39,701 nt of DNA from an uncultured Lachnospira sp. (GCA_934343805.1 CAKRIN010000025.1:1-39701), one strand, 5' to 3'; counted from the stretch's first letter, positions 17,644-25,543 are shown. The notes: generated by a model not told the origin, from the sequence alone. Numbers and translations: made by a program.

Positions 17644-18273
17644 ATGATGACAGATATGACAATGGACAATTTTCTTACCGTATTATCTTCAAGTGAACCA
17701 GTACCTGGTGGTGGAGGGGCATGCGGATATGTGGCAGCAGTCGGTATGAGTCTTGGAAATATGGTGCTTGCACTTACCACAGGGAAAAAGAAGTACGCAG
17801 AGTATCAGGAAGAGATTGAAGCACTTATTGTTGAAGCAACAGATCTTACAAAGAAGCTTGCAGAGTGTATGGACAAAGATGCAGAAAGCTTTAAACCATT
17901 GGCAGCAGCTTACGGACTTCCTAAGGATACAGAAGAACAGATTAAAGCAAGAGAAGAGATTATGGCAAAGGCTTTAGTTACAGCTTCAGAAGCTCCTCTT
18001 TCAATGATGGAGCTTATACTTGAAGCTATGAAACTTATTGACCGCATATCCATAATTGGGAGCAGAATTGCAATCAGTGATGCAGGCGTCGGTATAACAA
18101 TGTGTGAAGCAGCAATGAAAGGTGCATCACTTAATGTATTTATCAACACAAAGCTTATGAAGGACAGAGAACTTGCAGACGATATGAACTTTAAGGCGGA
18201 TAAGCTGTTAGCAGAAGCTGCCAAGATTGAAGAAGAAACATTTGGAAGAGTTATGGACGCTGTAAGACCATAA
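17644..18273 (+). CDS. fchA: FchA-type methenyl-THF cyclohydrolase / cyclodeaminase family
   Basis: The 209-residue protein belongs to the formiminotransferase-cyclodeaminase fold. It shows EPVPGGGGACGYVAAVG near residue 18, a helical body with MDKDAESF, and SDAGVGITMCEAA. In clostridia the stand-alone form hydrolyses 5,10-methenyl-THF to 10-formyl-THF. GGGGAGG lies about 12 bases upstream, inside the end of dapF. The next gene is a folD whose own cyclohydrolase residues are missing, which strongly suggests this protein supplies that step. Confidence 0.88.
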   Translation: MMTDMTMDNFLTVLSSSEPVPGGGGACGYVAAVGMSLGNMVLALTTGKKKYAEYQEEIEALIVEATDLTKKLAECMDKDAESFKPLAAAYGLPKDTEEQIKAREEIMAKALVTASEAPLSMMELILEAMKLIDRISIIGSRIAISDAGVGITMCEAAMKGASLNVFINTKLMKDRELADDMNFKADKLLAEAAKIEEETFGRVMDAVRP

Positions 18274-18299
18274 ACAGGCAGGCAAAACAAGGAGGAATA

Positions 18300-19142
18300 A
18301 TGGAGACACTTAAGGGCTTACCGGTTGCTAACGCTATTAATGATAAGATTATCGAAGAGATGAAGGGCTGGAAGGGTGCAATTCCACACCTTGCAATTGT
18401 GCGTGTTGGTGAAAGACCGGATGATATGTCATATGAGCGTGGAGCTACCAAGAAGATGGAAAAAGTAGGATTCAGATGTACTTCATATACATTTCCTGCT
18501 GATATTGATAATGATACTTTCCAGAAAGAATTTGACAAGATTAATGAAGATGATGACATTGACGGAATACTTCTTTTAAGACCATTGCCAAAGCATCTTG
18601 ATGAAAATGCGATTGAGAACAGAATTGAAAGTGTGAAGGATCTGGATGGAATATCACCTATGAATCTTGCAAAGGTATATGCAGGGGACCCGACAGGATA
18701 TGGTCCATGTACAGCAGAAGCTGTAATTGAGATGTTAGATTTTGCAGGCGTTGATTTAAAGGGCAGGAGAGCAGTGGTTATCGGACGAAGCCTTGTTATC
18801 GGCAAGCCGGTTGCAATGATGCTTATGAAGAAGAATGCGACAGTAACAGTATGTCATACTAAGACGGTTGATATGCCGGGAGTATGTAAGGACGCTGAGG
18901 TGCTTGTTGCGGCAGCAGGCGTTGCAAAGATGGTTGACAAGTCATTCGTTGCTGAGGGTGCTGTAGTTATTGATGTTGGAATAAATGTTGATGAAGATGG
19001 CAATCTGTGTGGGGATGTAGATTTCGATGATGTTGCAGATAACGCTTCAATATGTACACCGGTTCCGGGCGGAGTAGGTTCGGTGACAACATCGGTTCTT
19101 GCAAAACATCTGCTTAAGGCAGCGAAGGCAAGAAGAGAATAA
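18300..19142 (+). CDS. folD: FolD-family methylenetetrahydrofolate dehydrogenase lacking cyclohydrolase residues
   Basis: The 280-residue protein has the FolD layout: VGERPDDMSYERGATKK, DGILLLRPLP, KDLDGISP, the cofactor loop VIGRSLVIGKP and TPVPGGVGSVT. Aligning from VG to VGF without gaps against E. coli FolD places Y45 on the conserved Tyr, but A49 on catalytic Lys (K54 in E. coli, K56 in human) and L93 on the conserved Gln of LVQLPLP. Those residues drive the cyclohydrolase reaction, so this copy is probably a dehydrogenase only. AAGGAGG sits just before the start, 26 bases after fchA. Confidence 0.93.
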   Translation: METLKGLPVANAINDKIIEEMKGWKGAIPHLAIVRVGERPDDMSYERGATKKMEKVGFRCTSYTFPADIDNDTFQKEFDKINEDDDIDGILLLRPLPKHLDENAIENRIESVKDLDGISPMNLAKVYAGDPTGYGPCTAEAVIEMLDFAGVDLKGRRAVVIGRSLVIGKPVAMMLMKKNATVTVCHTKTVDMPGVCKDAEVLVAAAGVAKMVDKSFVAEGAVVIDVGINVDEDGNLCGDVDFDDVADNASICTPVPGGVGSVTTSVLAKHLLKAAKARRE

Positions 19143-19184
19143 TAAGAGAATTAGAGCAGGGATTTTTATTTTTGAATAAAGTCC

Positions 19185-19213
19185 TTGCTTTATTAATCTT
19201 AAGATTGTATTAT
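19185..19213 (+). promoter_or_regulatory. promoter for lrgAB
   Basis: TTGCTT, 17 bases, TATTAT. The predicted start (about 19220) falls inside the palindrome that begins at 19216. Confidence 0.6.
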
Positions 19214-19215
19214 AG

Positions 19216-19261
19216 TTTGCGGTATAAATTGGTAGTACCAATTTATACCGCAAATTTTTTT
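19216..19261 (+). promoter_or_regulatory. perfect 39-base palindrome with T-run before lrgA
   Basis: A 19-base arm (starting TTTGCGGTATAAATTGG) is followed by one base (G19235) and its exact reverse complement, then seven T's. It overlaps the predicted transcription start. It may be a repressor site, or a start-proximal hairpin/attenuator, or an end signal for the folD transcript. Confidence 0.6.
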
Positions 19262-19275
19262 GATGGAGAAAAGAT

Positions 19276-19671
19276 ATGAAATTACTAAGACAGTTTCTCA
19301 TAATACTGGCCATCTCGTTTGTAGGTGAAGCACTTAAATATCTGCTTCCTCTGCCGGTTCCAGCCAGCATATATGGAATGGTGATACTTTTTGTTGGACT
19401 TCTTACCGGACTTATAAAGCTCAGCTGGGTAAAAGATGCAGGAAAATTTCTTATAGCAGTAATGCCAGTTATGTTCATTCCGGCGGGAGTAGGACTTATG
19501 GCTTCATGGGGGGTATTAAAGCCAATGCTTGTGCCGGTGCTTGTTGTTACAGTTGTTGCGATAATTACGGTTATGGCTGTTACAGGGCATGTTTCGCAGA
19601 TAATCATACGCGCTGACAGGAAGAGAGAATTACGCAAAGCAGAAAGAAATGAGGTTAATACTAATGAATGA
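19276..19671 (+). CDS. lrgA: CidA/LrgA family holin-like protein
   Basis: The 131-residue protein has four hydrophobic helices and the family core LPLPVPASIYGMVILFVGLL, with a charged C-terminal tail. LrgA-like proteins act with LrgB in murein-hydrolase control, overflow metabolism or pyruvate uptake, depending on the species. GATGGAG lies 8 bases upstream. The end overlaps the lrgB start by 8 bases. Confidence 0.92.
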   Translation: MKLLRQFLIILAISFVGEALKYLLPLPVPASIYGMVILFVGLLTGLIKLSWVKDAGKFLIAVMPVMFIPAGVGLMASWGVLKPMLVPVLVVTVVAIITVMAVTGHVSQIIIRADRKRELRKAERNEVNTNE

Positions 19672-20356
19672 TTTTTTCAGAGAATCACTTTTTGCCGGAG
19701 TCACTTTAAGTCTTTTATCATACTTTATTGGTTCTGTGCTTAAGAAAAAGTTCAAGCTTGGAATATTCAATCCGTTGCTTATATCAATAATAATAACAAT
19801 AATAGTACTTGTAGTATCAGGTGTTGATTATGATGTATATAATCAGGGAGCTAAGTATCTTAGCTGGTTTCTTACACCGGCAACTGTATGTCTTGCAATT
19901 CCGCTGTATGAGCAGTGGAGTCTTCTTAAGAAGAATTACAAGGCAGTTGTTATTGGAATAGCCGCTGGTGTACTTACAAGTTTAACCACTGTGCTTGTAT
20001 TATCTAAGATTATGAATTTAAGTCATGCTGAATATGTTACACTTCTTCCAAAGTCAATAACTACTGCTATTGGTATGGGAGTATCTGAGGAGCTTGGAGG
20101 TTATGTAACAATCACAGTTGCAGTTATTGTTGTAACAGGAGTTCTTGGGAATATATTTGGCGAACTTATATGTAAAATATTCAGAATAAAAGAACCGATT
20201 GCCAAAGGACTTGCACTTGGATCAGCAGCACATGCGATAGGAACAGCCAAGGCTATGGAGATGGGTGAAATTGAAGGTGCAATGAGCAGTCTGTCAATAG
20301 CAGTTGCAGGTATACTTACAGTTGTGCTTTCATCGCTATTTGCGGGATTTATGTAA
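19664..20356 (+). CDS. lrgB: LrgB family membrane protein
   Basis: The 230-residue integral membrane protein has many hydrophobic helices. It contains LLPKSITTAIGMGVSEELGG and ALGSAAHAIGTAKAMEMGE, both conserved in LrgB/CidB. The start at 19664 follows GAGG inside the lrgA tail; the ATG at 19649 lies at that ribosome site and is unlikely. It pairs with LrgA in one transcript. Confidence 0.93.
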   Translation: MNDFFRESLFAGVTLSLLSYFIGSVLKKKFKLGIFNPLLISIIITIIVLVVSGVDYDVYNQGAKYLSWFLTPATVCLAIPLYEQWSLLKKNYKAVVIGIAAGVLTSLTTVLVLSKIMNLSHAEYVTLLPKSITTAIGMGVSEELGGYVTITVAVIVVTGVLGNIFGELICKIFRIKEPIAKGLALGSAAHAIGTAKAMEMGEIEGAMSSLSIAVAGILTVVLSSLFAGFM

Positions 20357-20404
20357 AAGATAGTGTAAAATGGCATATGAAATTAATGTATGAATGGGTC
20401 AAAA

Positions 20405-20694
20405 ACCTATTAAAGTTGCTAAATGTGATGAAATAGTAGGTTTATTGAGAGAAAATTCTGAGGATAATTAATGCGTATAAAGAAAATTGCCTACTAAATT
20501 GATAATTTAAGCCCAAATAGTAGGTCTTTTTGCTGATTAGAACTGTCTGATATTATAGACATATAAGAAAAAGACCTACTAAAAGTGTGAACAGTGTTTA
20601 TTTAGTAGGTATTTGAGTTGGAAAGAAGAATTACAAACCAACTAACAATGTGGAAAAGACCTACTAGATTGTTAAATATGATGAAATAGTAGGT
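20405..20694. repeat. phased palindrome array 1 (four 36-37 nt units)
   Basis: Units lie at 20405-20441, 20489-20525, 20574-20610 and 20659-20694. Each starts (A/G)CCTA(C/T)TA and ends TAGTAGGT, an 8-base inverted pair around about 21 variable bases. Unit centres are 84, 85 and 84.5 bases apart, near eight helical turns. The 47-48 base gaps are unrelated to each other. Four more units follow the FadR gene at 22120-22399. Confidence 0.85.
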
Positions 20695-20707
20695 AATTAG
20701 GAGGACA

Positions 20708-20730
20708 GTGTGAAAATATAATTTTCACAC
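20708..20730 (+). promoter_or_regulatory. palindrome enclosing a TATAAT box
   Basis: GTGTGAAAAT-ATA-ATTTTCACAC is a perfect 10-base inverted repeat with TATAAT (20717-20722) at its centre. It is about 75 bases before the cytidylate-kinase-like gene. It could be an operator on the -10; no good -35 is visible. Confidence 0.5.
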
Positions 20731-20734
20731 GCGG

Positions 20735-20790
20735 GGTTTGTGTCTGCGCGCACTTGGCACAAACCTGTTATGCGAAAAAAGCGTGCGCAG
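20735..20790 (+). promoter_or_regulatory. possible pseudoknotted leader
   Basis: GGTTTGTG pairs with CACAAACC, and CTGCGC in its loop can pair with GCGCAG further downstream (20785-20790), giving an H-type pseudoknot that ends 4 bases before the AGAGG ribosome site. This GC-rich island is unlike its surroundings. Its role is inferred. Confidence 0.4.
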
Positions 20791-20803
20791 AAAAGAGGTA
20801 TAT

Positions 20804-21379
20804 ATGATAATCACGATTGCAAGACAATGTGGATGTATGGGTGACCAGATAGGAAAAGCACTGGCAGAGAAATATTTTATACCATTTTATGATAAGGAAG
20901 CAGTGTGCAGGCTGGCAAAGGAAAAAGGTCTGTATGAGAAGTATCCATATTTTTATGGTGAGATGCCTCTTGACATGATGCTGTATGCTGACACAATGGC
21001 AGGTGACGATACATCTGATAATGGAAAAACACCACGTAAGGCAATGGCTGAAATAATTGGCAATGAAAACTGTGTAGTTGTAGGAAGATGTGGGAATAAT
21101 GCATTCCGACACAGAGAAGATGTTATATCAGTATTTCTTACAGGAAACAGAGAGAAAAGGGCAGAACTTATAGAAAAGAAGCATGACGTAAGCCCTAAAA
21201 AGGCAGCAAAGATAGTTGAAGATACGGATCTTAGAAGACGCACATATCACAATTATTATACAGGTGAAGAATGGGGAAATGCAGAATATTACGATATATG
21301 CATAGATGTTTCAAAGGTTGGGGAAGATGGTGCGTTAAGGCTTATAGAAGCCTATATTAATGAGACAGGAGTGTTGTAA
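20804..21379 (+). CDS. cytidylate-kinase-like family protein
   Basis: The 191-residue protein begins MIITIARQCGCMGDQIGKAL, a variant of the P-loop start of the cytidylate-kinase-like family common in Clostridia, and has VVVGRCGNNAF and an Arg-rich lid (TDLRRRTYHNYYTG). Family members are predicted NMP-kinase-fold proteins of uncertain substrate; some may act as regulators. I chose the ATG at 20804, behind AGAGG, over the longer frame through the GC-rich leader. The gene and the following FadR regulator sit between two palindrome arrays. Confidence 0.8.
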   Translation: MIITIARQCGCMGDQIGKALAEKYFIPFYDKEAVCRLAKEKGLYEKYPYFYGEMPLDMMLYADTMAGDDTSDNGKTPRKAMAEIIGNENCVVVGRCGNNAFRHREDVISVFLTGNREKRAELIEKKHDVSPKKAAKIVEDTDLRRRTYHNYYTGEEWGNAEYYDICIDVSKVGEDGALRLIEAYINETGVL

Positions 21380-21440
21380 TCTGAAGTAAGCCAACTAATA
21401 AAATGATAGAGAAAAGCGTGGAATTAGAGGCTGTCTTGTG

Positions 21441-22136
21441 ATGAAGGGAAATATGAATCAGAAAAAGAATTCGCAGGAATACGAAAAGGCAATTCAATAT
21501 ATTTATGAGCTTATGAAAAGCGGTAAGCTTACAATAGGAAGCAGGCTGCCGACTGAGCGTGCCCTTGCAGAAACGCTTGGAATAGGACGCAATTCAACAA
21601 GAGAAGCATTAAGTATTATGCATGGAATTGGGCTTATAGAACGACGTCAGGGTTCTGGTAATTATATATCAGAGAATGTCGGACAGTCCATAAAGCAGAC
21701 TATATTAATGATGATTGCATTAAAGACTATTACTAAGTGTGAAGTATGCGAGTTCCGCCGCATGATGGAAAAGTCCGTATGTAATGCAGTAATACATACA
21801 GGTCTTACGAAAGAGCAACAGGAACGACTGGAAAGCATGGTTAATCAGATGAGCATGGTAACAGGTGATAAACTTGTTGATACAGATAAAGCATTTCACG
21901 AGGAACTGATTGCAGATACAGGCAACAATCTGTGGATTACACTTATGGAAGCTGTTGTTGAAGTCTATCGCGAATGGATAGATTATGTCATAAAGCATGC
22001 AGATGGGATTATGAAAAAGAAACTTTTAAAGACACATGAAATGATATATGATAGTCTTATAAAGAAGGATATTGAGACACTTAATGCGGCGATTGATGAG
22101 CATTACGATATAATTGAGAACCTACTAAAGTACTGA
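21441..22136 (+). CDS. FadR-type GntR transcription regulator
   Basis: The 231-residue protein has a GntR winged helix (residues 10-78; GSRLPTERALAETLGIGRNS, then RRQGSGNYI) and an all-helical FCD ligand domain (EVCEFRRMMEKSV, TDKAFHEEL, with His residues for a metal/acid pocket). Such proteins sense small organic acids and usually repress nearby genes. The start is uncertain (GTG 21438, ATG 21441 or ATG 21453). Its last codons and stop lie inside palindrome unit E (22120-22156). Candidate targets are the upstream palindrome at 20708 or the adjacent arrays. Confidence 0.88.
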   Translation: MKGNMNQKKNSQEYEKAIQYIYELMKSGKLTIGSRLPTERALAETLGIGRNSTREALSIMHGIGLIERRQGSGNYISENVGQSIKQTILMMIALKTITKCEVCEFRRMMEKSVCNAVIHTGLTKEQQERLESMVNQMSMVTGDKLVDTDKAFHEELIADTGNNLWITLMEAVVEVYREWIDYVIKHADGIMKKKLLKTHEMIYDSLIKKDIETLNAAIDEHYDIIENLLKY

Positions 22137-22399
22137 TGAAAGAAAGATTAGTATGTATTCTTGAAGGTTCTATAGGAGTTAGAGTAAATAGCAGGCATAC
22201 GAGATTAATGATGGAATGAAATTTAGTAGGCAAAATACCGATGGGTAGAAAAGAAACTGGCATGATATTGAATGAAAAGCACAAGAATTACCTACTAAAT
22301 ATTAATTGAATCATAGATTAGTAGGTATTGTTCATTGAAGTAAGACTAAAAATATCAAAAAAGGCATACTAAATGCAAAAAAATATATGTTTAGTGGGT
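22120..22399. repeat. phased palindrome array 2 (four 36-37 nt units)
   Basis: Units lie at 22120-22156, 22195-22231, 22290-22326 and 22364-22399. They share the same 8-base inverted ends as array 1, with more decay in the second (GCATACGA) and fourth (GCATACTA...TAGTGGGT). Centres are 75, 95 and 73.5 bases apart, close to 7, 9 and 7 helical turns. The first unit overlaps the end of the FadR gene. Apart from these, the 331-base gap to the HAD gene shows nothing. Confidence 0.8.
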
Positions 22400-22467
22400 T
22401 ATAGCATATATGGTATATATTAAGATGATTGTAGGGTAAAACATTGCATAGCGGGGAGGATAAAACT

Positions 22468-23121
22468 ATGAAATATAAAATTGTTATATTTGATCTTGAT
22501 GGCACTATACTTAATACATTAGAAGATCTTGCGGATAGTACGAATTATGCTCTTTCAGTATATGATATGCCGGAGAGAACAATTGAAGAAATCAGACATT
22601 TTGTTGGTAATGGAATAAGGAAGCTGATGGAGAGAGCCGTGCCACAGGGAACACCGGAGAGCATGATAGTTAAGGTGCATGAGACATTTACAGAGCATTA
22701 TAAGAAGCACTGTGCAGATAAGACAAGACCCTATGATGGTATAAAAGAACTTATCGAAAATATAAGAAATGCCGGGGTATATACGGCTGTTGTATCTAAT
22801 AAAGCTGATTATGGGGTACAGACCTTGTGCAAAGATTATTTTCCGGGACTTTTTGATTATGCGGTCGGGGAGAGAGAAGGCATAAGAAGAAAACCATATC
22901 CTGATAGCGTTAATGAAGTATTAAGACAGTTTGATGTTGATAAGACACAGGCAGTATATGTTGGGGATTCAGAGGTCGATATCCAGACGGCAGCTAATGC
23001 AGGAATGGACGTATGTATGGTCGGCTGGGGATTCCGGGATGAAGAGTTCTTAAAGGATAATGGGGCTGAGTTTGTTGTACACAGCCCGGAAGAAGCATGG
23101 GAAGTTCTTAATAAAAATTAG
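22468..23121 (+). CDS. HAD hydrolase, phosphoglycolate-phosphatase-like
   Basis: The 217-residue HAD phosphatase has motif I FDLDGTILNT (residues 7-16), an alpha-helical cap with FVGNGIRKLMERA, motif II VVSNK, and motif IV VYVGDSEVDIQTAANAG. It resembles Gph/PpaX-type enzymes, but the substrate among small phosphate esters is not determined. I chose the ATG at 22468, with GGGGAGG 9 bases upstream. It converges on the minus-strand esterase with no clear terminator between. Confidence 0.88.
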   Translation: MKYKIVIFDLDGTILNTLEDLADSTNYALSVYDMPERTIEEIRHFVGNGIRKLMERAVPQGTPESMIVKVHETFTEHYKKHCADKTRPYDGIKELIENIRNAGVYTAVVSNKADYGVQTLCKDYFPGLFDYAVGEREGIRRKPYPDSVNEVLRQFDVDKTQAVYVGDSEVDIQTAANAGMDVCMVGWGFRDEEFLKDNGAEFVVHSPEEAWEVLNKN

Positions 23122-23158
23122 AAGACTGCATAAGGAGAATAATTGATAAATACTAGGA

Positions 23159-24112
23159 TTATATTCTGTCAGATAATAAGGCTGACTGCAGTTCATGAAG
23201 CATAGGATTCTTACATTCGAGAATAAGTTCAGATAATCCTTTAGTGATAAGCATAGCACCATCTTTGTTAAAATGTGTATTTTCAGAAACAGTTTCTGGC
23301 TTGGCGAGTTCTTTTAGAAAGTCGTCAGGCCATTTTCCTTTATTAATACCTTTTTTGATAGCGGTATATCTATGGATGTTATCATGTCCGATTTTTTCAA
23401 AAAGTTTAACTGAATAAGAAAACAGATCAAGTACAGGAGTGCATGTTGCTACACCAATCTGTTGCATGGCCCTTATATAGCTGAAATTATTACCGCCGTG
23501 ACAGCCAGGAGCGTCCATAATTGTTCCGTTGGTATTGAAAAATGTTCTTGCGGGTGCAGTTACTAATACAGGGATAGCATCATGTTTTCTTGCCATATCA
23601 ATGAACTGTTTGATGAACCATTTGTAACTACCTTTGGAAGCATCTTTTGAATATGGATAGTAGGTATCATACGGATAAGACTGATTTACGGCAAGAACAC
23701 TATTAAGTACAGCCTGTTTATCAATTATGGAAGCATCATTATTAAGCGCCTCAATATATTCGGGAGGTATGTAATCTTTAGAAACCTTAACACCGGGGAT
23801 AATTGGAAATATACCATTCTCATCAGGGGGGCCAAGTTCTACGAGACGATTGAACATAGATTTATAATCTTTAGAAGCATCATCATTATGACAGAATTCA
23901 ACAAAGAGATAGTCACCGGGTTGAATGTGCCGGTCAATCTCTTCAAATCTTCCTTCGTTGATAAAAAGCCTTGAACTTCTTCCTCCTTTTGCATAATTAA
24001 AAACATTTATATCTGATTTAAAAAAATATGGCAGAAACTGCCCCCAGCCTGCAATAAACTCTTCGTCTGTATAATTCTGTACAATCGAATCCCCAGCAAG
24101 ATAAATATTCAT
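23159..24112 (-). CDS. SGNH hydrolase, rhamnogalacturonan-acetylesterase-like
   Basis: The 317-residue protein shows SGNH blocks AGDSIVQ (nucleophile Ser9), AKGGRSSR, FCHNDD and, near the end, NTHFNKDGA with catalytic His280. The GRSSR and HNDD forms match rhamnogalacturonan acetylesterases (YesT/RhgT-like), which remove acetyl groups from pectin backbones. The usual Asp three residues before the His is Glu277 here. There is no signal peptide, so it probably acts on imported oligomers. AGGAGG is 5 bases before the start, in a 26-base element repeated further upstream. It fits with the GH28 enzyme at 33639. Confidence 0.85.
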   Translation of the reverse strand: MNIYLAGDSIVQNYTDEEFIAGWGQFLPYFFKSDINVFNYAKGGRSSRLFINEGRFEEIDRHIQPGDYLFVEFCHNDDASKDYKSMFNRLVELGPPDENGIFPIIPGVKVSKDYIPPEYIEALNNDASIIDKQAVLNSVLAVNQSYPYDTYYPYSKDASKGSYKWFIKQFIDMARKHDAIPVLVTAPARTFFNTNGTIMDAPGCHGGNNFSYIRAMQQIGVATCTPVLDLFSYSVKLFEKIGHDNIHRYTAIKKGINKGKWPDDFLKELAKPETVSENTHFNKDGAMLITKGLSELILECKNPMLHELQSALLSDRI

Positions 24113-24117
24113 ACATA

Positions 24118-24197
24118 CCTCCTTGTTTTGCGAAGCAAAATGCGACTGCCCTTGCAGGAGCAGAGGTATTGCCTCCTTGTTTTGCGAAGCAAAATGC
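24118..24197 (-). repeat. 26-base direct repeat carrying the SD, 54-base period
   Basis: Identical copies lie at 24118-24143 and 24172-24197. On the minus strand each holds a small hairpin (ATTTTGC-TTC-GCAAAAC) followed by AAGGAGG. The start-proximal copy provides the esterase's ribosome site; the other is a spare SD without a start codon. Confidence 0.8.
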
Positions 24198-24301
24198 TTT
24201 TCGTGAATTAATTATAGTCCCAAATGCTTTGACAAACTACATATACTTTGAGATTATATTGATGAAAAACAGATATTTAATGTTTGTAACAGGGGGAGTA
24301 A

Positions 24302-25402
24302 ATGCAGACAATAAGATATTACATAGCGTGGATGATAATAGCAGTGACATGCGTATTTGCAGCGATGTTTTTTGTATCATGGGGAAAGGAAACATATCAA
24401 TGGTATAATGCAAAGGACCTTGCTCATGATCAGATAGATAATTCATCACAATATGCAGAGGGCACAATAAGACAGATTATTGCGTGCAGGTATGGTAAAG
24501 ACACATATGAACCTGTGCAGATTAACAGTCCTGATAAACATGTTTATTATCTGGCAAGTGATGGGAGTGGGGATGGTAAGTGGATTGTTATAAATGTGCC
24601 AGAAAGAAATGCAGAAAATTTTGAGGCACAGTTTGATAAAAATTCATACACAGGAATATACAGGTACAAGATAAAACCATCCAGAGTAACGGATGATTAT
24701 GGTGTTGATAATATTGTGAAATTATATACTGATAAAGCTGTATCTGGATATGAGTTTAATCAGGACAGACATCAGATAGTAACTGATTATTGCATTGATT
24801 ATGCACCAGAAGAAACACAGCTTAGTGTATGGAAACTGTTTCTTTCAGTAACACTTATAGTACTTGCTATTCCAAGCATATCTACAGTAAGGGCTGTTGG
24901 AAAACATGATGCGCTCGAGTACATAACAGATCCGGATGAATATTGCAGACAGCGGATAGAATTGATAGACAAAAGAATTGATTCGGAAGATAATATTGAA
25001 GTTCTTGAGTCTGAACTGGAAAGTGTGTATGAAAACAACAGGATATACAGAAAAAAATACATTTCGTGTGAATTTCAACTGGTATCAGCCATGATAGTGG
25101 TGGTAATAACAGGAGCCAGTCTGTGGCTGGCATTTACAAGAATTGAGTATAGGAATTTGCTCACAGACGGAATATTTGGTTTATTTGTGGGTAATTGTGC
25201 AAATGTTTTCAGATGTGTCAGAAATCTTGTGGAAAACCAATATAGCAGAATGTCAATTCTTTTAGCGGTCCAGACCGGAGGAACACCAATAAAGGCGGAG
25301 ATGTTTATCAATGAAGTACTGATTACCAGATATGAAAGCAGAATAGCCCAGCTTAATGCAGAAAAAGAAAACAATAACAAGACTGAGGACAACATAAAAT
25401 AA
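24302..25402 (+). CDS. membrane protein of unknown function
   Basis: The 366-residue protein has a hydrophobic helix at residues 7-28, an extracytoplasmic part of about 140 residues, a second helix (about 180-198), a charged cytoplasmic helical segment (200-250), and two further helices (about 257-300). It ends in a hydrophilic Glu/Asn-rich tail. I recognise no family. GGGGGAG ends 3 bases before the ATG, with TTGACA at 24229-24234 as a possible -35. No neighbour suggests a role. Confidence 0.75.
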   Translation: MQTIRYYIAWMIIAVTCVFAAMFFVSWGKETYQWYNAKDLAHDQIDNSSQYAEGTIRQIIACRYGKDTYEPVQINSPDKHVYYLASDGSGDGKWIVINVPERNAENFEAQFDKNSYTGIYRYKIKPSRVTDDYGVDNIVKLYTDKAVSGYEFNQDRHQIVTDYCIDYAPEETQLSVWKLFLSVTLIVLAIPSISTVRAVGKHDALEYITDPDEYCRQRIELIDKRIDSEDNIEVLESELESVYENNRIYRKKYISCEFQLVSAMIVVVITGASLWLAFTRIEYRNLLTDGIFGLFVGNCANVFRCVRNLVENQYSRMSILLAVQTGGTPIKAEMFINEVLITRYESRIAQLNAEKENNNKTEDNIK

Positions 25403-25543
25403 GAATGTATTCTCAATATAATTGTGATATAATGAGCGTTAGTGAGGGGGAACATGCATGTTCATCCCGAGCGGCGAATGGCGATCATGGACAAAGTTCA
25501 TGATATAATGTAGACAAATATATGCGCGAGGAGAATTTAATAT

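Noticed and set aside
20405..20694. CRISPR array, from the regular 84-85 base spacing
   Set aside because: Only the 8-base ends are conserved. The inner 21 bases of each unit differ too much for CRISPR repeats, the gaps are longer than usual spacers, and no cas gene is present.
24169..24408. 79-codon frame upstream of the membrane protein
   Set aside because: It begins in the duplicated leader element of the minus-strand gene, has no ribosome site and overlaps the well-supported gene starting at 24302.
25450..25463. LexA/DinR box (GAACATGCATGTTC)
   Set aside because: The half-sites are separated by 6 bases where the Gram-positive box needs 4, and the downstream gene is a hemerythrin, not a DNA-damage gene. 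It remains an unexplained palindrome.
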